Made by a program: the position numbers and the translations under genes. Positions 50,690-60,799 of a stretch of 64,000 bases of DNA are shown here, piece by piece. Source of the stretch: Geosiphon pyriformis (lineage: Eukaryota > Glomeromycota > Glomeromycetes > Archaeosporales > Geosiphonaceae); NCBI GenBank assembly GCA_016748015.1, contig JAAOMT010000591.1:4933-68932 (forward strand), read 5' to 3'. Numbering within the stretch: position 1 is the stretch's first letter; the number at the start of each line of letters is the position of its first letter. The notes under the pieces are model-generated. The model was given only the letters and a program-made list of their open reading frames with translations, searched no databases and was not told where the DNA came from.

Positions 50690-51960
50690 TTAAACTCTGA
50701 AATTAATTAGTGTCAACTATAAGAAAAAGTTATTTTCTATGGGCACATATATTGAAAACAACAAGAAATAGCCAACTGCCACCAAACATTACTGCAGACT
50801 TTGTGTGTTGGAAAGATTTGGCAGACCAAAATAACAAGACAAATAAAACAATACACCATGCTTTGTTTGTGGGAAAATTCTGTCAGATAAAGAACTATGG
50901 AATAATGTTCCCAGCAAAGAAAAAACATGCAACAAAGCATGTCAATACACCATCTTAATCAATAATTGGATGTGAAAAAAAACACCAATCAAAAATGCTT
51001 GAGGATGAGTACTCAGTAGATTGAATGATTATCTGCATGATAAACATGAAATATGAAGAATGATAAGTGCCAAAGCTGAAGATACCACACTTGGTAAAAT
51101 ATGAGAAATCAAAGAAAATCCATTTACACTAAAATATAATGGACTTGACTACATCACAGAAAATTTTTTTACAGATAACTCAGACATATTTCAAGATCAA
51201 TACCAGGAATTGGCCCCAACTTAAAAAGAGCAAAAACAGCAGTTAGTTGACCTAAACACAAAACTGTATGATCATTGTTTGATCTCTTGTCACTTTCAGT
51301 ATTGCAACAAATGTGATCCCATGTTTAATCCATCTTCAAGAAAACTATATTCAATTACCAAACTATTTAAGCCTGAAGTAAAAAAGGAATTAATTACAGA
51401 GAATATATTATTTTAAGATCCAATTGAGGATACCAAAACAGAACAGTATCTTGCTTATCCAAATCTTTCCAAAGAATTAAAATTAAAATGGTACAGTAAC
51501 AATGAAGAAGAAATCTGTCCCAAAAAAGCACATAACACTAATGCTGGTTTTGATCTATAATACTCTGGACAATCACTTATAGTTATAGTTCCACATTTCT
51601 TTGTAATAATAGATCTTAAGATAGCATTAGAAATTTCTATTAGTATAATGGTACAAGTTGCCTCTCAATCTAGTCTAGCCAAGAAAGAAATCGACATAAA
51701 GAAAGGAACTATTAATGCTGGTTATACAGAAAACATCATCATAATGCTACAGAACAATTTGGACAAATTCTACAAAATAGAATCACAAGAAAAGATTGCC
51801 CAAGTTATCTTCCTACCCCTAGTCAAAATATTCCAAATAATTTCAGTAACAACTTGAGAAGAATTAGGCCTTATTGCCCGAGAAATTAATGGGTTCAGAT
51901 CAAGTAGAAGAGGAAATGTACCAGTCAACTTTACAGAAAAAAACAGTAACCAAGTAGAAT
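50690..51960 (+). pseudogene. element A Cys-rich module and dUTPase domain
   Basis: First a Cys-rich part in changing frames: HYCRLCVLERFGRP, NNTPCFVCGKILSDK, EKTCNKACQYTILI, and later CHFQYCNKC. Each lines up with the same part of element B. Then a trimeric dUTPase-like domain (about 51480-51960): motif 1 NAGFDL; motif 2 VQVASQSSLAKK (the usual Arg is Gln); motif 3 NAGYTENI (catalytic Asp position is Asn); motif 4 QEKIAQVIFLPL; motif 5 GFRSSRRG in place of the Gly-rich FGSTG. The changes at key sites are of G-to-A type, so the domain is dead, but its fold order is clear. Confidence 0.65.
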
Positions 51961-52259
51961 CTATCTACACTGACACAGTTATTTCTATTCCCCCATACTG
52001 ACAATATATTCTTAAGATAAATCGAAAAATCCAAAATCAAGCTCTGTTATTCAAAATCAGTTCTGAAATCTGTTTCCTAGCCAATGCTGTTAATCTATAC
52101 CTACCAGCCAAAGCTCATAAATATTTCAAAATCTCCATTCACAACTTCACAGAAGATGTTATTGAAATTTCCAAAGAGACTCTTATTGGTTCCATCTTAC
52201 TAGACATTCAACATCCCAAAAAACCCCAGCCTATTCCAAATTTCACATAGCTATTTTTA

Positions 52260-53795
52260 TTTTGTGATATTATTTCACAAGTATAGAACTTGCCAAAAAA
52301 AAGTTATCTGTTCATGTCAAAAAAAATTAACAAATTACATTTGGAAAACCTGAGTACTCTCCAGCAAATGCAACTTAAGATTCTCTTGAATTAATATACT
52401 GATGTTTTTGCCAACAAAAATAAGTTCAGATGTATTGACATTATGAAACATCAGATTGATATAGGAGATGCTCAATCTATTAAACAATAGACTTACCAAG
52501 TACTTCCATTTGGCAACAATTTTATCAAACAAAAAGTTCAATAAATGCTCGATAATGGCTTAATTAAAGAGTTGTTAAGTCCATGGTTCTCTTTAATAGT
52601 TCTGGTTACCAAAAAAAATAGAAAAGTACAATTCTGTGTAGATTACTGAAAACTGAATAGTATTACTTAAAGAGATAGTTATTCCACCCCTCTCATTCAA
52701 GAAATCCTAAACAATCTAGAAAAAAAGAAATAGTTCTTGTCATTAAACTTAGCCAACAGATATTGACAGGTCAAAATGAATCCCAAAGATAAAGAAAAAA
52801 CAGCATTTATTACTCAAGACAGAAACTTCAAATTCAATGTAATGTCCTTCAGACTCTGCAACACTTCTGCCATGTTTCAATGCCTTATGAATGTCATGTA
52901 TAAAAGAATTTTTTGGAAATTAGTCATAATTTACTTAGACAACACAAACATGTTCTCTGAAATATTTGATGATTATCTACTGCACTTTCAACAAGTCTTT
53001 GAACACCTTCAAAATGCTGGATTAAAACTTAATTCCAAGAAATGTTTCTTTGGGAAAACCAAATTGAAATTCCTAGGACATGTGATCGGCAAAGACAGAG
53101 TTAAACCCAACTTAGACAAGATCCAAAAAGTTAAAAATTTTCCAGCCCCAATTAATCTTTAAGAGTTACAAAAATTTTTAGGATTGGCAAGATACTACTG
53201 TTGATTTGTTAAAAAATTTTCAATTATTGCAAAACTTTTTCACCACTTGTTGCCCAAATATGTGCCATACCTATGGAAAGAAGATCAACAAAAAGCCTTC
53301 AACTATTTTAAGCAGCAACTGATTACATCCCCAATATTAATCTATTCTGATTTCACTAAATGTTTTATTGTTGCTACAGATGCTTCAAAAAACACACTAG
53401 AAGCCGTCTTATCGCAAATAGAACTAGACAACAAGAAATATTTAATCATGTATATTAGTTATAGCACAAGTTCAGCTAAAAAAATTTACAGCACAATGGA
53501 TCAAGAATGTCTTGCCATCTATTGGGCAGTACAAACGTGAAAACACTACCTCAGTTAACTATTTGACCTATATATAGATTATAAGAGACTGATTTGATTA
53601 CTTAATAACTTACAACTAAAAAAAAAAATGTAAGATAGAGTATTTATTTGCAACAATTCTCATTCAAAGTTCATTACAAAGAAGGATTTAAGAACACCAA
53701 TGCTGACAGTTTGTCAAGAATACCACAAACCTAATTCCAGATCTATGGACACACTTACTTATTAATGACTACATCAGTACCTATTGATACTACAT
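52260..53795 (+). pseudogene. element A reverse transcriptase and RNase H
   Basis: RT motifs: LSLNLANRY*QVKMNPKD in place of the usual Asp-containing motif; RNFKFNVMSFRLCNTSAMFQ; catalytic box IIYLDNTNMF, with the second Asp replaced by Asn; KFLGHVIGKDRVKPN. RNase H region: VATDASKNTLEAVLSQIE and YSTMDQECLAIYWAVQT, ending VHYKEGFKNTNADSLSRIPQ. Open pieces are 52776-53162 and 53247-53540. Compared with B many substitutions are of the G-to-A or C-to-T type (Gly to Arg, Asp to Asn, Val to Met, Arg to Cys, Trp to stop). Broken off by insertion of element B at 53796. Confidence 0.75.
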
Positions 53796-54780
53796 TGTTA
53801 CTAAAGGTTTTTGGTCTTTTCTTAGCTCTTGTATGTTTGTTGTAATGCTGTTAATTCACGACTATGGGAAGTGTTTGAACCTCCGATAACTGAATTTTTT
53901 CTTCAAATTATCTCCTATAATTTGAACTGCTGGACTTATAAGTGGAATGGCCAATTCCGTGCCAATTGCTTTATGTAGTTACGTTGTAGTAAATGTCAAC
54001 TCTTTTCCAGGAATTGCTTGTCTGGAAGCTCACTAAAAATGTGTAGTTACTTTGCTGTGAAAGTCAACTCTTCTACAGGAATTTTGTCTGTAGGCTACCT
54101 TAATGATTATAATAAGAAAATAAAATAAAGAAAATAAAAAAATGTAAAAAAAATAGAATTCTGTCAAGGAAAACGTTTTTTATCCAGGCCTGAAGTCACT
54201 AACAGTTTACTGAAATTGGTAGCTAATCAATTTCAAAACATTAGTTGGGTTTTTGGAGATTTTCCAAGTGCAATATTTTAAAAAAATTGGTTTTTCAAAT
54301 TATTTGATATTTTATTTCTTTTTGTGTATGTAGGAATGATTCTAAGTGATAAATCTAAAATAAGATACATTTTTTTGAAGAGAAAAGCTCTTCTTTTATA
54401 CAACTTATTGTATCACTATTTTATGAACTTAAACTTTGTTTTTTTCTACAATTTTGCTGAATTAAAGATACATTTTGGTGAACTACAAGTTATTTCTGCA
54501 AACTATTAGATATTTTGGTGAACTATCAATTATTTCGGCAAATTTCTACAAATTTTGGCAAACTTTTGAATGTTACATATTTTGGGATATTGTATGATTG
54601 ATCATCGCAATTAGGTTACATTTGTGTTATGTACAAATTGGATTATTAATTAAGTGATAATTTTGGACATTTTGCTAACGTAATAAGTGATAATTTGAAA
54701 TAATAATATATGCTAATTAATAATAGAAATTATAAAGATAATTTCATGCTAAATAATATTTCTAATTTCATCTGGTAACA
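53796..54780 (-). repeat. 3' LTR of element B
   Basis: 985 bp, TGTTAC...GTAACA termini. It aligns without gaps with the LTR at 62652. Differences by eye: about 60, nearly all transitions. The frame at 54324-54509 inside it is not a gene. Confidence 0.95.
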
Positions 54781-55467
54781 TAACTTCCTCCTCAAGACTG
54801 AGCTCCATCAAAGTCCAAGTACTGTCTGTAATTTCCAGATAATAATCCAAAATTATTGAAGAAATTTGGTCTGAAAATTGTTGAAATTTCAGTTCTGTGA
54901 GCTTTCCAATGTATTGAATCTTTAAAGGTTGTAAAATTGGGTTTTGTAGGACGTTTTCACAAGTGTGGAATAGGTCATAAAGTCTAAGAGCAGCTCTTAG
55001 TTTATAATGACTGTTTGTAGGTCCAGCTGTTGTCTTGAATTTGTTGTGGAGTTGTTTCCAAATAGCTTCTTTTGTGAAGTTTGCTGTTGTAAACTCCTAT
55101 TTTTGTTCGTGAAGTGTTTTTCCAATGTAGAAATATCTATATATTAGAGTATAGTCATAGTTTTCTTCATTAAGACACAGTTGAAGTTTTTGTTGAATAG
55201 TAGCATTTGGTGGAATACTAATAGAAGTGAGCATTAAGTTTTTTTTAAAGCAAGCTTTAAAAGTTCTGGCAGGTGAATTTCAGAATAACTTTTTGTATTC
55301 TTTTTATATGGGTGATATTTTCGTGAATTTGGGGCTAAATTTGTAACTACTTTTGTTTGGGTATAATTAATGTGGTTTTCAGTAACAGTAATAAATAATT
55401 CGGGTATTGTTTTTAAAGCTAACATTAGTTTTTGGGATAATTGTTGAATGTTTTGAGGAATAGTCAT
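54749..55467 (-). pseudogene. accessory 3' reading frame of element B, runs into the LTR
   Basis: A coding-like region after pol. The first part is 55467-55234, 77 codons, MTIPQNIQQLSQKLMLALK to LPELLKLALKKT. Its stop overlaps an ATG of the next frame as TAATG. The second part reads MLTSISIPPNATIQQKLQ, YDYTLIYRYFYIGK, KEAIWKQLHNKFK, LRAALRLYDLFHTCENVL and ends MELSLEEEVMLPDEIRNII, with one internal TAG. It passes through the polypurine tract and about 32 bases into the LTR. The two parts are either separate overlapping frames or one protein split by a one-base loss in an A8 run. No membrane segment, so not an obvious env. Function unknown. Confidence 0.55.
54781..54800 (-). promoter_or_regulatory. 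polypurine tract of element B
   Basis: On the minus strand GAGGAGGAAGT lies just before the 3' LTR, at the place where plus-strand DNA synthesis is primed. It lies inside the accessory reading frame. Confidence 0.75.
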
Positions 55468-55589
55468 TATAAGAGATTTGAAAATAAAAGAAAATTATTT
55501 TTGGTGTATGGGTTTTTATGTTATTTTTGCTTTGTTTTTGTGAGATTGTTTTTAAATTATAAGAAGATAACTATAATAATAAATTTAAG

Positions 55590-58500
55590 TTAAGTGTTCA
55601 AGTTGGGAGATTGTTCAATGACAACTATTGGTTCTAAATTTTGGAGAATATCTTCGGGATTGATTAAAGAGGAATGTGTACCAATTTGTGGAATTAATGG
55701 TTCAGGATTGTTTCTGGAATTATAGTGTTTCAAACAATCTCTATGTGCAACTTTTGCTAGGATTTTGTTATCAAGTCTTAGCTTATATGATTTGTTGCCT
55801 AAGACTTCATAGATAAAAAATAGTCTATCCTATTTATTTTCAAATTTTCTACTTCATTGTTTTCAGCTTTAATTCTGTGTAAGAGAACTTTGTTTCTGAT
55901 TTTAAATTCATTGGTAACTGGGGGCAATTTGTTGTCATGCCATTTTTTTTGTTGAGCTTGGGAGTGTTTAATATGGGTGGCTGCTATTCATCATTTTCCT
56001 TCCAATGTGCTAAGCAGAGTATAGGCTCTTCATTATAGTGTTTTCTGAAAGTTGTCTTTATTAATTGGTTGTACTGGATATATTTCCATTGTGAAACTAA
56101 TTGGTAATGTTGTTGTCCTTCCATAGGTTAAATCAAATAGTGTGTGTTTTGTGGTATCTTGTTTTAGTGTTCTATATACTAGTAACACTGATGGAATAAA
56201 GAGATTCCATTCTTGCTCAAAATCGGTTGAGACTTTGGCTAATGATTCACACAATGTTCTGTTGAAATGTTCTACAAGTTTATTTGTTTGTGGATGATAG
56301 GGTGAAGATAATGGTCTCTTAACATTAAATTGTTCACAAATTTCCTGAATTAAATTGTTCATGAAATGTGTTCCTTGATCAGATAAAAGTTCTATTGGGC
56401 ATCCATGTTTACAAATGATGTCTTTGTAGATAAAGTTTGCTACTGATTTCACATCTGCTTATTGAATGGCTCTGGCTTCAGGCCATTTGGTGAGATAGTC
56501 TACAGCTACTACAATATAACAGTTTCCTTGGTTTGTGATAGATAGTGGTCTGACTAAATTGATACCAACTCAGTCAAAAGGCTGTTCAACTTTGATTGAG
56601 TTTAAAGGTTCTGTAGGACGAGTTTCTTCTTTTTTTTAACAACTATCACAAGACTTAATATATTCATGAATGTCTTTTCTTATTTGAGGCCAAAAGTAAT
56701 ATTCTAGTGTTCTCTGGGTGGTGCTGTCTTTTTCTAGGTGTGCTGATGAAGGGTCTGAGTGCATGTTATATAAAATGGTTTCTTTTTTATGTTCTTGTAT
56801 TAATCTGAGTGGATTGTCTGGGTTTCTGAAGTTTTGATAATAAATCATGTTGTTGTGTAAGAAGTATTGTTTGGCTTGTTATTGTAACTGATGTTTTTTA
56901 TCTGAGGACCAATCTGTTGGAATTGTTAATATCTCCAAATATTGTTTAAGATTGTTGTAGTTTTTGGGGTTCATTGTTTGTTGTTTTGTTATTAATTCAA
57001 ATAGGTGTTGGTTTTGTATTCTAATCTTGTCTCATTCTTGAGAGACAATCAATGTTGATATGGAGTTTTCCTGGTTTGTGGTATACAATGTATTGGTAGT
57101 TGGCTAGAAATCCTGTCCATCGGGTTTGTTTGGCATTCAGCTGAGTGTTTTTATTTTGAAGTCATTTAAGTCCAATATTATCAGTGATAATGTCGAATTC
57201 TTTAGGCCTGAGATAAAGGTTGAAGTGGTGTAAGGCCCAAATTACGGCTGCTGTTTCTAGTTCTGTGGCAGGGTAGTTTTTTTCGGCTGGTTTTAATGTT
57301 CTGCTAGCATAAGCGATTACTCGCTCATTTCCATTGTCATCTAATTGTAATAAAATGACACCAAAGGCAGTGTAAAAAGTGTCTGTAGCTAGTTGAAATT
57401 GGTTACTAAAGTCTGAATAGGCGAGAATTGAAGCTGTTGTCAGTTTTTCCTTGAAAATTTCAAAAGCTTTTTGGTGTTTTTTCATCTATTTGTATTCAAC
57501 ATTTTTAGTAGTGAGCTGGTTGAGGGGTTTTGCAATTTCTGAGAATCCTTTAATAAATTTTCGGTAATAGGATGTTAATCCAATAAATCCTCTTAATTCT
57601 GTGGTATTTTGTGGAGTCTTGAAGTTTTTGACAGTGCTGATTTTTCTGGAGTTTGGTTTAATTCTATCTTTGCTAACAATGTAACCAAGAAAGACCAAAC
57701 TCATTTTTCCAAAGTGGCATTTTTCAATGTTTAGTTTCAATCCTGTTTTCCATAATTGTTGAAAAACTTTGCACAGGTGTTTTAAGTGTAATTCAAAAGA
57801 TGGTAAATAAACATCAGTATTATCGAGATAGACAACTACTGATTTCCAAAGGAGGCCTTTGTAAACAACATTCATGAGTCTTTGGAATGTTGCTGGTGCA
57901 TTGCATAATCCAAAAGACATTACATTGAACTCATAATTTCCTCCTTGAGTAGTGAATGCTGTTTTGGGGTGATTTTTGGGATCTATGACAACTTGCCAGT
58001 ATCCACTCTCTAAATCTAATGTCGAAAAGTATTTGGACTTTTCAAGAGCATCTAGCATGTCATCAATTCAGGAAAGAGGGTAGGCATTTTCAATAATAAC
58101 ACTGTTAAGTTGTCAATAATCAACACAAAATCGTATCTTTCCATTTTTCTTTTTAACTAAGACTACAGGTGAAGCCCATGAACTCATTGATAGTTGAATA
58201 AGCCCATTGTTGAGCATTCATTGTACTTTTTTGCGGATAAATTAGTGACTTTCTGGAGCAACTCGGTAGGCTTGCTGTCATCTTGGTTTGGCATCTTCTG
58301 TATAGATTTGGTATTGAACCAAATCAGTTCTTCCTAAGTCATTGTTGTTTTTGGCAAAGATATCAGCAAATTCTGCAATTAGCTTTTTGAGCTGGCTCTG
58401 TTGTTGTGGTTCAAGTTGTCCCATGTTGATTCGAGATAGTTTTTTCATAACAACATGATAGTTTTTAGAGCTAGAGTTTGGGTTGATTTTTGGTAGTAAA

Positions 58501-58800
58501 TGTCCAATAATTTTTGAGAAATTGAGAACTATTTGGGGTAGTTCTTGTTGAAAGATATTACTGTGAATAACTCCAATTTCTAAGTTATTTAATAAAACTA
58601 TGGGGAAATTGTTGGGATTGTAAAAAGTAACTCAGATTCTTTTTGTTCCTTCTGGAATATAAATGTTTGGGATCAAGATATTATGTTTTAAGCAGATTTG
58701 TTTGTTGGACTCAAAAATTTGTTGTGTGGTTGTTGGCTTTTCACAAGTGTAAATTTCAGGGTGTTTTCCAAAGAGTGAAATGGTAATTAGTTGTGGAAGT
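55590..58800 (-). pseudogene. element B reverse transcriptase, RNase H and integrase
   Basis: RT: KKNGKIRFCVDY, then STLDLESGYWQVVIDPKN (catalytic Asp kept), NVMSFGLCNAPATFQRLMNV, box VVVYLDNTDVY with Asn for the second Asp, and FLGYIVSKDRIKPN. RNase H: LATDTFYTAFGVILLQLDDN, ATELETAAVIWALHHFNLYL. Integrase: an H2C2 region (YFWPQIRKDIHEYIKSCDSC) and a DDE core with Asp in VAVDYLTKWPEA, Asp in LLSDQGTHFMNN and Glu in HPQTNKLVEHFN. The C-terminus reads YKLRLDNKILAKVAHRDCL and stops at 55590. There is no chromodomain that I can see. Stops at several places, often where Trp, Arg or Gln would be expected. Confidence 0.85.
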
Positions 58801-59396
58801 CATAAAATCTGGTGAGATTCTTTCTGTTTATTGAGGGCTATGTTTACTAAAACTGTGAATCGTCCAGTTGAACCAAAATCTTGGGTTCCTCTTTCACTTT
58901 TTCTTAATAGTTCTCTTTGATTGACTAATTGTAAACCCGAAATGTTGATTAAGGGTAAATAAATGGCTTGGGCAATTTTCTTGGCATGTTCAATCTTAAA
59001 TGGCTTGTCAGTTTCGTTTTGGAGTATTACTGTTATGTCACCAGTATATCCAGTATCAATTATTTCTCCTCTAACATTAATTCTTTTGCTTGCCAGAGAA
59101 GACCGAGAGGCAATTTGAACCATTGCTCCTGGCAGGATTTCGAGAACAATTTTGATGTTGATTTTTGTGAGAGATTTGGGTTTGAGAATAAGAGTATCCT
59201 TGTCTGGATATCTTAGGTCATATCCAGTATCAATTTCATGTGTTTTTTCAGGTTTTATTCCTTGTTTATTGTTGTTGAAGTATTTGTGTTGTAAGACAGG
59301 CTGATTTTTGATAAGATAGATAGATGTTGTTTCAATTTCTTTTGTTGCTTTAGATTCTCCAAATTCAATTTCGTATTCATTACTTTCGCAGGACAA
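58800..59396 (-). pseudogene. element B dUTPase domain inside pol
   Basis: A 198-codon open piece of the polyprotein. All five motifs of trimeric dUTPases are visible in order: EIDTGYDLRYP; AMVQIASRSSLASK; IIDTGYTGDITVILQNETD; KIEHAKKIAQAIYLPL; and the Gly-rich RGTQDFGSTGRF that closes over the substrate. The motif-3 Asp of the IDxGYxG pattern is present. dUTPase hydrolyses dUTP to dUMP and so limits uracil entry into DNA; in a retroelement it would act on cDNA synthesis. It is between the Cys-rich module and RT. This is the least damaged part of the element, but flanking stops mean it is not made as part of an intact polyprotein. Confidence 0.85.
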
Positions 59397-60060
59397 GGGA
59401 ATGCTAAGAGCATAGCATTCAGAACACTATTGTTCATCACAAGACATTATGCATTCCTTACATAATTTAATATTTATTTGTTCTAGCTGTTGAGCTTGAG
59501 CTTCTTTAGTCGGGTAGGTGTGACTTGTGATTTGATGATACACTTCTACTTCTACTTCATCTTCATAATCAAATTCAGCTAATTCCATGGTGTATTCAAT
59601 GTATTCTGCTTCTTTTATTTGACAAACATCTTCTTTGGTAGCTTCATTAACTAATACTATTGCTAGGTTGAAAATCATCTCAGTATTATGGGAGTAGTGA
59701 TAAAATTTGTTGAGAGCATTGTTGTATGCTGCATCAAAAAGTGTTCCTCTTTTGACTTTTTCTGAAATTAATAAAGCATATTGGCAGGTTTGATTGCAGA
59801 CTTCTCCTCTCATTGCTACATCAATCTAATTATATTCTTCTAGTAGCATATCTCCACAAGTTAAACAAAGGGTGTTGTCCTATTTTCCGCTTCTTTTTAT
59901 TAGATGGCTCTATTGTTCTCTGTGGCAAGCTCTGCAGTAATAACAAGTATGATTTTCATATTCTTTTTCAGGTGAAATACAGGCTCCCATTGAAGAGAGT
60001 TTCTTGTAGCAGTCCTTGCATTTGAGTAGAATGTAAGAGTGTCATTTCTTTGGTTCTGGT
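59397..60060 (-). pseudogene. element B Cys-rich module between protease and dUTPase
   Basis: Pairs of Cys follow in order: LKCKDCYKKLSS, HTCYYCRACH, NTLCLTCGDMLLEE, GEVCNQTCQYALLI, KLCKECIMSC and CSECYALS. Spacing suggests two or more zinc-binding folds. The block 59427-59813 is open for 128 codons and contains an acidic stretch (FDYEDEVEVEVYH). Element A has the same order. I do not recognise a named domain. It may bind nucleic acid or be a structural insert. Confidence 0.6.
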
Positions 60061-60760
60061 TTAGAATATGATATGTTCCATCCAGGGGTTTCTGGTTCCT
60101 CTGGATATGAGTTTGTTGCAAAATATGTTTGCTCAGTTTCTTCAGCCCAGTTAGATGTTGATTCAAGTGCCATAAATGTTTCGACTACAGGCTTTTTTTC
60201 CTCTTTTTCAAATTCAAAGACAGGAGCTTTCTCTGATTGTTTGTTGAATGTACTACAAGTAGCAGGTACTCGGGCATGTTGTTCTTGATAGGAGAATTGT
60301 AATTCTTGGGTTTCCCAGTCTAATTTTGCATTGGCTTTTTGAAGCCAATCATTTCTGACAAGAGCTTGATACTGGGGTGCATCTATTACAAGAACTTTGA
60401 CTGGAATGGTAATTCCATCAAGAGTGAACAAAAAATTGTCAATTTCTCCTACTGGAGTCTTTTTCATGCCATCGACAGTAACAATTACTGTTTGAGCTGG
60501 TCAGTCAACATTTCTGTTTAACTGTTGCATTAACTAGTAGGTGATGATGCTTCCAGCGGATCCACTGTTTAGAATCAAGTGAATTGCCTTTCCTTCGACT
60601 TCTGCTTCAGTGTACATAGCAGTGATTGCTTTTTGTTTGTTGGCAGCTGCATTGCTAAGCATGAATGGTGACTCATTTGTTTTGAACTCAAAAGGGAATA
60701 TATTTGAAAGGTTGGCATTTTCAGCAATTCTGGCTGGTGGGATTGTGGTAGAAGTATAGA
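60042..60760 (-). pseudogene. element B aspartic protease region
   Basis: IHLILNSGSAGSIITYQLM is the active-site strand of a retropepsin, but the catalytic Asp is Asn (AAC), so it would be inactive. Then VDGMKKTPVGEIDNFLFTL, VLVIDAPQYQALVRNDWL and LDWETQELQFSYQEQHARVP follow in the open piece 60467-60042. Separated from gag by stops. Confidence 0.65.
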
Positions 60761-60799
60761 AAGGGTTTTGTTGTCGTGCTGCAGCTCTACCTTCCGAGA

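Noticed and set aside
54324-54509. 61-codon frame repeated at 63180-63365
   Set aside because: Both are the same segment of the element B LTR, on the strand opposite to the element; no sign of a protein.
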